Assembly (NCBI GenBank): GCA_027576995.1
Contig: JANBQC010000165.1
Location: forward strand, 1 to 48,949
From: Dimargaris cristalligena
Lineage: Eukaryota > Kickxellomycota > Dimargaritomycetes > Dimargaritales > Dimargaritaceae
Direction of reading: 5' to 3'
Length of the DNA: 48,949 bases
The notes beneath the pieces were generated by a model. That model did not search any database. It was given only the letters and a program-made list of their open reading frames with translations, and was not told the origin of the DNA. This document shows positions 14,754 through 25,108 of this stretch, piece by piece. A program made the position numbers and the translations under genes. Position 1 is the stretch's first letter; the number at the start of each line of letters is the position of its first letter.

Positions 14754-15414
14754 AGTCGGGTTTAGGTGCAGGCGAACACGGTTGGAGATATAAGAAAGTG
14801 AGGAGAGCTACTGTCTGATGAAAATGATTCGAATAACCACCCGGGAGAATGATGGAGGGATATATTCAACAGAAAGAAACTATAGCAAACACCGGAGAAT
14901 TTAATAACGACAGTAGTGCTCCGGTGGGATTGCCAGACAGGCGAGATTAAATATCTTTCCAGGACATCAGTCAGTCCCTAGCTAAGGGAAAACCAGGTTG
15001 TCTTAGGCCCAGCCCGTCAACTGGAAACGGCGGCAGGTATCAGTTTCCCTTGCATAGGTCCAAATACCATGGACCGGTATGTGGATGTCCACGTAAGCAG
15101 GTGGATAAGTTCAGTGGGCTGGGCAAACGGATGTTTGGCAGATGTTTGTGAGAGATGTTTGGTTCAGCTGAATATGTAAATACCCGTGTGATGAGATGCA
15201 ACAGAGAGTATGCCTAGTTAAAAATCGAATTGCAGGCCATTGTTGGGGACCAATATTCAATTCAGGATCGTATTTAGCCGTGCTCAATTCCGATAGAATT
15301 ATGCTCGGTTGGTTACTTCATTGGCGGCTAATAATATACTTGCGGAATTTTCGATTCCAGTCGATGCATGTGCCAACACACTACAACAAGTAATCAACTA
15401 AGAAGGCATATACG

Positions 15415-15701
15415 CCTAAAATGGACCGGTGGGGTGAAAGGCATTTGTGGCCGAAAAAATATATTTCGGGAAAAATAGCGAATGACAAGGCATCACCCCT
15501 GGCTTCACACACCTGTCCGCTCGCGGGGTACGTATTCCGCATTAATTGACGTGATAGCAGCCAAGTATACGAACCGATATGAGAGGGTATGGTTAGACTA
15601 ATCGCCAAGCCTTGGTTTCTATCAGGAAATCTTCTGTGGATATCAGATGACACAAAGTTGATCGTTTATAGGACCTTCCGCGAGCCTCTGCCAAGTAAAA
15701 C
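15415..15701. repeat. Near-identical block, copy upstream of lipase C
   Basis: 287 bp that differ from 20302-20588 at only about two positions, far fewer than in the lipase exons. It lies about 660 bp upstream of the lipase C start. It contains a palindromic stretch CCGAAAAAATATATTTCGG and a 90-codon minus-strand frame (15381-15653) that begins at a GTG, not an ATG, after an in-frame TAA. Possible regulatory element, non-coding RNA or gene-conversion tract. Confidence 0.7.
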
Positions 15702-16964
15702 GCCAGGTTTCAAAAATACACTCTAAAGTGCCTAGCCATGGCCATTAAGGCCGATAGCCAACACATCCACTTGCCCCAAGTACCTGCCATGCTAGATCTC
15801 AACCTACTGTGGAGTCCATGCAATGCTTCATTGTCGGTGGGGGGGGGTTGGTCTAATAACTGGTGGTAACCAAGTTGATTCCGCTTGTTGAACCTAGAAC
15901 CAGAAAGGCTGGAGTTCAGTTAGAAGAGAATTATATCGAATTGCCGATTGGAATAGGATATTACCAACCCGCCTAATTCTGATGTGTAATTCAGCCATTT
16001 CCATTACCATCCTGCAACCATCTGAGGGAATCAGTCCCCCTGAACTAGAGTGGTCACCTGACTCTCTCAGTGAGAGTGCACCGCCAAGCGGGGAGCGAAC
16101 AGTTACAAGACTTACCATCAATACCAACGTGCCCAGAGTATAAAATAAGGATTAGCTCGCCATAACGTGGGTTCTTTATGTTCTAATAAAATAACTATAC
16201 ATATCTTAAAAAACCCCACGTCCTACTCGGCTCCCTTAAAAACACTAGTCCACCTCGACCAAACGTAACAATCCCTATATATCTAGAAAAAACTCGCTTA
16301 GGGTTTAATTAAAATTATATTTCTCTTATAACTGCTAATTGTTTATGATAATATGTGCAATTAAAACCGGGCCTTGTCTCAGCTTCTATCAAAAGTATAG
16401 ATCCTATTATGCCATAATGCCCTTCTCATTGCAAAAATGGTCCCAATACCAACCAACTGCCCAGCCTGGCCGACTCTTGAAGAGCACCCCTTCTACATCT
16501 TTACCATTCATGAAGACACCTCTAGTATTGCTACATATATATACTCTCCCAGATTATGGCCTGTTCTTACTCAGCTTAATAATGAACATATTATTCCAAC
16601 AGCCTCATTAACACTCACTCCTGGTTAGTAACCTAACACTTAGATGTATCTGTATACTACCCCCCTCCTCCTCTATATTCCATATTGATAAGTCCCATGC
16701 AAAATACTATTTAACATATTTTCCCTCCAACACCTTGCTTCATTGACCTTAGTTGTTAGCCCATTAAATACACCTTAATCTGACCAGCTTAGATATTTAA
16801 CTATATTAGGTCCTATTGCACCATATTAGCTATTCCATGATCACACCTGGTACTATATGATTGTCTATCCTCCTAATCCGACCTAATCTGTCTGCTAATG
16901 ATTGCCATCATAGCAGGCTGTATAGTGCCATATTGTACCCCCTGTCCTAATGGGGCCGGACATC

Positions 16965-17425
16965 ATATATATCATCTTACTGGCTAGACCCCCCCGGAGT
17001 TTGCACTACTCACTCCTAGGTGATCTTAGTGTCTTCCAGTTCCCATGGAAGCCTCTGCTCATATGAGGACCACCCAGCCCTCCCTATTATTATCTTAGTT
17101 ATGTAGTTTCCCCTCGGGACCTCCCTTGGAGTAGTCCCCTGCATATATATAACCAGGCCCCCCATGGGGACTGGTTAATGGTTCAGCTTATTCTGACCCC
17201 TTAGTTTATCTCAATAAACCCTATATACACTCACCCCCCATACTGACTAGTAAGTGTGCATTGGTGCACATCCCCTGCATACATAGTGACACTTGCTTTA
17301 TTTGGTTAGTATCAGCCCTACCTAATGCCAGTAACCCACTTGGCCATGCCCAATACCTGCCTACCATTAGAAGCCTATCCCTGAGACTCTTGATGGACTA
17401 AGAGTGGTTAATTTGGGTGACAATG
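16965..17425 (+). repeat. LTR-like repeat, unit 1
   Basis: First member of a direct tandem pair with a period near 480 bp. It has a TATATATAA box near 17143-17151, an AATAAA signal at 17213-17218 and a distinctive 3' part (GACTCTTGATGGACTAAGAG at 17385). The TATA plus AATAAA spacing resembles an LTR promoter and polyadenylation unit. No retrotransposon genes are nearby. Confidence 0.5.
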
Positions 17426-17429
17426 ATTA

Positions 17430-17915
17430 TCCATCATTATATATAACCTTCCCCCTACCCGGACTCCACCCCTTTACACTAATTACTCAAGTACTGATCC
17501 ATAAGCCTCTTCCAGTTACTATCCAAGTCTTCCAAATACTAGTAGCTACCCAGTCAGCCTATTTACCTAACCATTATTCTTAGTAGTATTCCCTCTTGGG
17601 ATATCCCTCTGGAGTTATCCCTATATACATATAGCTAGGCTCTATTAAGGTCAGTTAGATGCCTTAGCTTATTCTTACCCCTTATTTACCTAATAAACTC
17701 TATATACAATTACTCCCCCTTATACCAACTAGTAAGTATGCCCACTGCACATCCCTTATATATATACCTACTATAGCCTTTATTAGTTAGTACTATACCT
17801 ATACCTAGTACTAGTGAACTACTTAGCTGAGTCTAGCCCCTGCCTACTATTAGAAGCCTAATCTTAGGACTCTTGATGGACTAAGAGTGGTAAATCTGGG
17901 TAATACTTTGATTTA
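17430..17915 (+). repeat. LTR-like repeat, unit 2
   Basis: Degenerate second copy, with AATAAA at 17692-17697 and GACTCTTGATGGACTAAGAG at 17868. Many differences from unit 1 are C-to-T or G-to-A, as in decayed methylated DNA. It abuts the start of the lipase D duplicate. Confidence 0.5.
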
Positions 17916-18195
17916 TTGCTTCTATTACCCTTAGTACCCCAACTAAGATTTCATCAAAAAATGACTGGATGGAGGTAAAGGGAAATACAATGTCTCCTAA
18001 AATAACATTACTTGCCATTAAGCAAACCCATATGTATAATAAGATATTTATTGTAAAAAAGAATATATATAAATACTAAGTAAGTGGTGCTAAAATGCAA
18101 ACTATAGTGATATAGAAAGATAATCATGATTTAACAATGCTAAATCTTGGCCATAAACGAGGTTGCAAATGTTGATAAATGCCATTTACACAAAT

Positions 18196-19650
18196 TTACA
18201 TCTCAACATTCCAAGCCCAATGATGGTCCTTTATGTTGAGTTTGCGGAATTTCACGCTGGCCGAACAGTTGGGGTTAGCCTCATTGTCTACCTGGGGACA
18301 TGAAATGGTTTCGTTGCCCTTACTATCCGGCTTTATCCAGTTTTCGCCGTTTTCCTGGCGGTATCCCAGGATTTTAGGTGGCAGGTGAGGCACAATGTCG
18401 TCTTTGTTAACCACGAAAATGCTGTCGAGGTCGAGGGAATTGTAATGGTCGACATAATCCTGGTTACCAACGCGTGGTTTCCCAAATGTCACCACCCGCA
18501 TAATACTGGCCAGGGTTTTGTTACGGTGAACAAAGTCGACGGCGGCCAGGGAGGCGAGTGCTTAAAATAAGGAACGGGTGTGAGTGTAAGAAGGAGAATC
18601 GGAAAACAATTAGATGGTTGAAAAAACAAACACACTATCCATTTTGGTAAGTGTCGGTCGACGGCTAAAACCCCAACACCATAGTGTGACAATCGAAAAA
18701 CCCCGAACCAGCTCTTTGCACTAGGCCCCGGTCAGGAATATTCCTTGAATTAATGAGTATTCAACCCGAATATGTATGTTAATTATAATGATTGGACCAT
18801 AGACCAACAGATAGCCATTTTGAATAGTAGAGCAGTTCGACTTACCTGCGCCCAGGGAATGCCCTGATATGGTTAGGTTATGACTAGGATGCTTCGCAAG
18901 TTGGTTTGTAACCTGTTTATACAGGGAGTCACTCACGGCCTCGTAAGCCTCCAAAAATCCGGTGTGGACGGCGCTACCCTTAGCCCAATCGGGCCAATCC
19001 TTCTTCTTGATTTGCAGGTCGGTCAAATACTGGTTAATGTTATCCGTGCCGCGGAAAACCATACTGACTGATTTGATGTCATTGTTAATGGCCACGTAAC
19101 CCACCGCACGCTTCTTCTTGGATTGGAAACTCTCCACCAAAGTGGAATTGGCAACCTCCGCACAGTCTTTGCAGTCCCAAGTAGTAATGTTATCGTACGA
19201 AATCGCCGCAAGTCTATATGTAAGAATGAAAAGGCAACGATGAGACATTTTGGATTATATATTTACAATGAGTGTTATTGCGAAATATTCTGGTGGCACT
19301 ACGTGTAGGTAGGCGCTGGTCGATTAACAAATAATACTCGTGTGAAACATGTTTAAAACTTCTTGACATAGGTGCCTCTGTGGTTGCACCTACCTGGCGT
19401 AAATCTTGAGGTCACTGATTTGCGAATTAGTTAGTTCAGTGGTGACAAAGTCTTTGCGTGCATCAACGAGGCCGATGGCTAATACAGCCCCAAAGAGGCC
19501 CCCGACGAGGGACTAGAGGGATACCATAGCGGAAACGTAATAAAACAGTAAAGTTAGCAAAATTCAGAACTGTGGTCGAGTAGGACTTTGGTAGAGTAGA
19601 TGTTGAGTGAAGTATCAATGATGAAAAAGCGGCATTACTTTGAGTAGCAT
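18196..19650 (-). CDS. Secreted class 3 lipase D
   Basis: Paralogue of lipase C with the same 287-aa architecture. Exons, minus strand: 19650-19639 (12 nt, MLLK), 19512-19394 (119 nt), 19213-18846 (368 nt) and 18560-18196 (365 nt). The signal peptide is again created by splicing the micro-exon to SLVGGLFGAVLAIGLVD-like sequence. Triad Ser163 (GHSLG), Asp221 (NKDDIVPHLPP) and His279 (KDHHWAW) is intact, and no frame break was seen. Intron 2 is 180 nt and is the empty site for the MITE present in lipase C. Substitutions relative to C cluster at surface-like positions near the C terminus. Most probably an active secreted lipase. Confidence 0.88.
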
Positions 19651-22043
19651 GGTTAGTTTCAGGTGCAGGCGAACGCGGCAGGCGATATGAGGTAGTAAGG
19701 CGAGCTACTGGTTGATGTATATGATCCGAATGACAGTCTGGGAGATTCATGCAGGGGTACACTAAAGAGTAAACAGCTAATATAATAGATTATGGAGCGT
19801 TCAATGAGGACAGTGGTACTCCAGTGCGATTGCCAGCCAGACGAGATTAAATATTCCCGGTACGCCGGTCCCTCGCTGAGCGATGACCAAATGTTTTAGG
19901 TCCAGCCCATCGACTGGAAACGGTGGCGGGTATCAGTTTCCCCCAAGAGGTTTTGAATATCACGGAACGGTAAGCAGACGTCCACGTTAGCAGGTGGATC
20001 GGTTCAGTGGGCTGGGCAAATGAATGTTTAGTAATTGTATGAGGGGGGGGTGGTTCGGTCCGGCTGAATAAAACATCCGTCTGGGAAGACATAAAGTCGA
20101 TCGGGTTAAAGGTGAATTGCCAGCCATTATTTGGGATTGACATTCGATTCGAAATCCTACACAACAGTGCTCAATTCCACTGGAATTCTGCTCGGTTGGC
20201 TACTTCATTGGCGGCTAATAATATACTCGCGGAACTTTCGATTCCAGGCGATGCATGTGCCAACATACTACAACAAGTAATCGATTAATAAGGCGTGTAC
20301 GCCTAAAATGGACCGGTGGGGTGAGAGGCATTTGTGGCCGAAAAAATATATTTCGGGAAAAATAGCGAATGACAAGGCATCACCCCTGGCTTCGCACACC
20401 TGTCCGCTCGCGGGGTACGTATTCCGCATTAATTGACGTGATAGCAGCCAAGTATACGAACCGATATGAGAGGGTATGGTTAGACTAATCGCCAAGCCTT
20501 GGTTTCTATCAGGAAATCTTCTGTGGATATCAGATGACACAAAGTTGATCGTTTATAGGACCTTCCGCGAGCCTCTGCCAAGTAAAACACTGGGTTTCAA
20601 AAACACTCTTTACAGTGCATAGCCATGGCCATTATGGCTTAAAGCTAGCACTTCTACTTTTGCCCAGTACCTGCCGCTCTAAGTCGCCCCCGCCTTAGAA
20701 TCCTAGTACTACCTGATTTTCAGTTGGGTGCTGGTCTGACTATTGGTGGCAACTAATTTGAATCCGCCTGTTGATCCTGCGAATAGAAAAGCCGGAGAGT
20801 TTGGTTTGATAGTAATTATATCAGGATGCTCGTCGTAGAAGGCCTCGATCAACTCCTGCGGCTCTGATGGATAACGTAGCTGATTCCATTGCCATTCCCG
20901 TTCATGCAGAATAGACTCGTTCGGGAATTGAGCGAACAGCCATTTCCCGTGTAACTAACTACTCTCTGAGGGCAGAGAACGGCCGAGTTTGTAGTACCGA
21001 GCATTATAAGAGCGGATCGTAGACCATATACGTGTTACGGTTTCGTGGTTAGCAGAAGTGGGTGAATCGTCCCGACATTATTCACGGCAGAGGAGAGTAT
21101 AGGAAAGCGCAGAGAAGTGCGGGGTTGCCTTAAGACCATTTGTCTCTTGCATCGTAAATTGGCAGATCAGGTGATTGGGGCGTGGATGGTTTAACGCACG
21201 TTGATTGGGCCATCATCGGACAATTTCAGATATGTTATTGACCAGCCTTTAATATCCACACATGCGGTCTTCCCCAAACCATTGGATCCAGGGTTATTTT
21301 GGGTGCGGTCCTCCATCCGTATCCAGTCTATTTTTCTCTTTAAGTTCTTCTCTATTCCCAACTACTATTAAATAATTCACGCCCATGTTTGTTTCAGCAA
21401 TATAATGGAAGAAAAAAGGGCCGGCTGTTTAGGGAGAGTTGACGCACCCAGGCCAAGATGCGCGATAAGGCCGCTGTTGAAACACAGTCCCATTTGATAG
21501 GGCAAAGATCAGGAAAAAAGGGCGAGTGTGTGACTATGGATGGGGTTGTACAACTAACTATTAACTCGACATTATATACTTTCCACTATTGGCCCCAGAA
21601 CTCCCCTGGCTTGTGTAACGACCGCCCACCTCTCTTGAACCCTTTTCCTTGACTTTTTAGCAGCTACTGACTGCCGTGTCCCTTTTCCCTCCCCCACCTT
21701 TTCCCTCCATAGTGTGCACCTTTGGGTCTTATCAGTTACACAACCCTTGCTGCGTTTCTCTCCTAATCCTGATCCCCGAAGCTCTTCGATTTCATACCCC
21801 AACTGCCTTTAACATCCCCGGTCGCTAATACCTTTATATATACATATTCAGTGCCCTGTCACCGCGCCTAACCCGAATATATTCCATTATACCGTGACTT
21901 CAAGCGGCATACGTGGATTTCTATTTCATTTTTCTCATTCAGAAAAGCCGTAACCGAGACCCCTCAATAGTGCTGTTTTCAACTTATTGCGATCGCCAGT
22001 TCCCGTCCAATCTTTTCACCCCACCCACTCCCTCTAATTCACC
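19651..22043. other. Spacer between lipase D and ADE4 (divergent promoters)
   Basis: Contains the duplicated upstream region of lipase D (to about 20825), including the near-identical block, and then about 1.2 kb leading to ADE4. The last ~400 bp are pyrimidine-rich leader-like sequence. No gene was recognised in between. Confidence 0.5.
20302..20588. repeat. Near-identical block, copy upstream of lipase D
   Basis: Counterpart of 15415-15701. Sequence outside the block diverges quickly on both sides. It lies about 650 bp upstream of the lipase D start, the same place as in unit C. Confidence 0.7.
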
Positions 22044-24238
22044 ATGTGTGGTATATCAGCCCTGATCCTCTCCAATACCAAGGAGCTCGCCTGCTCCGAC
22101 CTTTTCGAAAGTCTCGGTATGCTGCAACATCGTGGCCAGGTATGTGCACATTTGTTTTTTTGGGTCCCCTGCAGTCCAAGGCTCCCACCGCCACTTCGCA
22201 AACTAATTATGCCCGGGGGGCTGTATAACTCGGCTGGAACCATTATGGCCCATTTCTGACTTTTTTATTCCGAATATTTCGATTTTGTTTACCCCATACT
22301 CTAGGATGCTGCTGGTATCGTTACTTGCGGTGCCAAGGGGCGTCTCTACCAGTGCAAGGGCAACGGTCTTGTCCGCGATATTTTCGACGAGGACCATCTG
22401 CGCAACTTGGTCGGTTGCATGGGCGTTGGACACGGTAAGTATTAAATTCAGCTTTATAGATTCCGTAAGGGTGGTTCTAATTCTAGCTGGAATCAGTTGT
22501 TTTGACGACGCTCATTCTATATTCAATAGCGGTCGATCGGGTCACTAGTTGGCATCCTACTCCTTCGCTTACCTCCTTCTATATACCATCATGTATCCAT
22601 GTACCATATCACTGCACCACAGTGCGGTACCCCACTGCCGGCAGCTCCGCCCACGCCGAAGCCCAGCCGTTCTACGTCAACAGTCCCTACGGCCTGGTCC
22701 TGGCCCACAACGGCAATCTAGTGAATGCCGCTGAACTGCGCCATTTTTTGGATCACGATGCCCATCGCCATATCAACACTGACTCGGACAGCGAGTTGTT
22801 GGTAAATATTCTGGCCAACAATCTGCAGACCACCGGCAAATTCCGGTAAGTAGTTTGCCTTTTCCCAGCTGCTCTAGATGAGCATGCATATGGGAGAAGT
22901 TCATTCAGGCTGTATAACGAAAAATCCATTGGACGAGGCCAATATTACTGGTTAAAAGCTATTCTCACATATGTTCGCCCATACACGTATTATGTAAAAC
23001 CTTATACAGCTGGTTTGAATTTCATCCATATGTATATTTATGTAGTGATCTCTATTCGTTCTGCAACCGTGGACTTGTCTCTAACTGTACTCTGACCCCT
23101 CCACTACCCTTTCGGCCTTCCCCATTTTCCACCACTATTACGAATCCCCAGTGTCAACGAAGAGGACATCTTCAATTCCATCAAGGATTTGTTCAAGCAG
23201 TGCCAGGGCGGCTACGCCTGCGTGGGTATGATTGCCGGTTTCGGACTCATCGCCTTCCGGGACCCCAACGGTATCCGCCCCTTAGTGTTCGGCCGCCGGA
23301 AGCGGGAAAGCGGCTACGACTACATGTTCGCGTCGGAAAGCGTAGTGCTGGACTCGCTCGAATTCACCGATGTGACCGACGTCCTTCCCGGCGAAGCCAT
23401 CATCATTTCAAAACGATCCGTGAGCCGCCGTCGTTTGGTGGACGACCAGATCTTTTCGCCCTGCGTCTTCGAATACGTCTACTTCGCGCGACCCGACTCG
23501 ATCATCGACGGCATCTCCGTGTACAAGTCCCGGCTGGAAATGGGCGAGTCCCTGGCCGACCAAGTGACCCGGGCCCTGGGCCCCGACCACGACATTGACG
23601 TGGTGATTCCCGTGCCCGACACCAGTCGCGTATCGGCCCTGCAGCTGTCGTACAAGCTCAACCTGCTGTTCCGCGAGGGTTTTATCAAGAACCGCTACAT
23701 TGGCCGTACGTTCATCATGCCCGGCCAGGAACTGCGCCGTAAATCGGTGCGCCGGAAACTCAACGCCATGGCCCTGGAGTTCGTGAATAAAAACGTGCTG
23801 TTGGTGGATGATTCCATCGTGCGTGGTACCACCTCGCGCGAGATTGTGCAAATGGCCCGCGATGCCGGCGCTAAAAAAGTATACTTTGCGTCCTGTGCTC
23901 CGCCCATCCGGTACCCTAACGTCTATGGGATTGATATGCCCACGTCTCGCGAACTGGTGGGCCACCAGCGTAACGAAGACGAAATTGCCTTGGCCATCGG
24001 GGCCGATAAGGTCATCTTCCAGGACCTCGACGACCTCGTTCAGGCCTGCCGTAAACTGCGCCCGGACATCCAACAGTTCGATACGTCCGTGTTCGACGGG
24101 CTGTACGTCGCCGGTGATGTGACCCCCGACTACCTGATGCAGCTGGAAACCATGCGCAATGACACCGCCAAGAACGGCCCCTCAATAGAATCGGCCCCCG
24201 AAACCATTGGACTGCATAATAGTTTCCGACCTAAATAA
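22044..24238 (+). CDS. ADE4: Amidophosphoribosyltransferase (first step of purine synthesis)
   Basis: Catalyses PRPP plus glutamine to phosphoribosylamine, the committed step of de novo purine synthesis in the cytosol. Four exons: 22044-22139, 22305-22434, 22623-22845 and 23152-24238, giving 511 aa, which matches yeast Ade4 (510). The N-terminal class II glutamine amidotransferase domain starts at MCGISALI, with Cys2 as the catalytic nucleophile after Met removal. It continues with [22 protein letters not shown] and LAHNGNLVN, each spanning or flanking a splice site and so confirming the exon joins. The C-terminal phosphoribosyltransferase domain carries the PRPP loop [15 protein letters not shown] (Asp369-Asp370). 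Intron 3 (22846-23151) holds a MITE. The last exon is GC-rich and intronless. Confidence 0.96.
22889..23030 (+). mobile_element. MITE copy 3, inside ADE4 intron 3
   Basis: 142 bp, TATGGGAGAAGTTCA...TTCATCCATA. The left end and right end form a ~30 bp imperfect inverted repeat (TTATACAGC...TGAA...CCATA read from both ends). It makes up almost half of the 306 nt intron, and the splice sites are left intact. Confidence 0.82.
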
Positions 24239-24924
24239 TCGCTACTGGGTCGGTATTATGGGCAAGAATGGTGTATAGACCAGTGGGGCGTGCGCCCGTA
24301 GGAATCGTAGTCCCCCTCCTCACCCTTCTGTCGCACCTTCCGCTCCTCATATTTTTTTATGTTAGGTTAGCTATTGATCTACAAACCATACCGTGATGTG
24401 TTGATGTTGATTTTTTATTTACTATTGATTTATCGCTTTGGGACTTTCTAATATCCTATCTATCTACACCGTTGGTCTTAAGCTACCGATGGCTACCTAA
24501 TCGCATTATCACTAGGCAGCTATATTATTCGACATCTTACTACGATCCAGTGTAGCAAAGGCCGGATATGCCATTTCTTAACGGATTTCGGATAACCTGT
24601 GCTATATAGCTGAATTTTTATATTTCCCATTCAGTTTTTCCCTCACACACTCCTACACGGGATGTTGTGGCCTGGACATACCTCTGCGACTTCGCCAACG
24701 GAAATTCAAAAAAAAACAAAAACATACAAACAGAAAATGGCATCTGGGCATTCATACTCCTCTCCCCTCCCCGCACGTATACGCATAACAATACCTCTAT
24801 AGATAAACCCACCCTTACCTCTAAATATTCGCTTATATGATCTTTGCAGCATTTGAATTTTTCTTGCATCCCCGCTAGATACGAACCGATGTGATTCATA
24901 AAAATTATTTAAAGAGAATTAACA

Positions 24925-25108
24925 GAAAAAATTGCTATAGTGAGGTTGTGTATTTGTTGAAAGTGAACCCTAGGCTCACGCGCCGCCTCTGATCCCAACT
25001 GACCGGTCAGCGAAATGCCACCGACTCGTAATCAGGCAGACTGCCGAGATATCCGAAGAATAATTTGAGTGCCGAACCCATTTGACTAGACCACTCTACC
25101 ACTATACA
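24925..25108 (-). other. Possible Pol III / degenerate tRNA-like element
   Basis: On the minus strand, TGGTAGAGTGG near 25103-25093 fits the internal A box of tRNA genes and resembles a Leu/Ser D arm. It is followed downstream by a run of six T (plus strand AAAAAA near 24926) that could be a Pol III terminator. No proper T arm or matching acceptor stem was found, so this is at best a relic. Confidence 0.15.

Larger units (their letters stand above)
13010..15945. repeat. Segmental duplication, unit C (lipase C plus flanks)
   Basis: About 2.9 kb that aligns with 17925-20825. It covers the lipase 3' flank, all four exons and introns, and about 1.2 kb upstream. Landmarks include the identical lipase 3' end (TTTACATCTCAACATTCC), the shared upstream TCAGTGGGCTGGGCAAA, and a near-identical block at 15415-15701. 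Edges are approximate because they were judged by eye. Confidence 0.75.
14754..18195. other. Spacer between lipases C and D
   Basis: The first part (14754-15945) is the duplicated upstream region of lipase C. 15946-16960 is AT/pyrimidine-rich with no recognised gene. 16965-17915 is a tandem pair of LTR-like repeats. 17925-18195 belongs to the start of the lipase D duplicate. Confidence 0.5.
17925..20825. repeat. Segmental duplication, unit D (lipase D plus flanks)
   Basis: Partner of 13010-15945, in the same orientation, offset about 4.9 kb. It lacks the MITE found in unit C. Edges are approximate. Confidence 0.75.

Noticed and set aside
15381..15653. 90-codon minus-strand frame repeated at 20268-20540 and nearly identical
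   Set aside because: The frame starts at GTG, with an in-frame TAA a few codons upstream and no ATG. No domain or splice acceptor supports it, and similarity can follow from the duplicated DNA itself. Reported as a conserved block, not as a gene.
22219..22262. GGCTGTATAACTCGG in ADE4 intron 1, similar to the MITE core
   Set aside because: Only about 10 bases match, and the ends and the rest of the element are missing. Judged coincidental.
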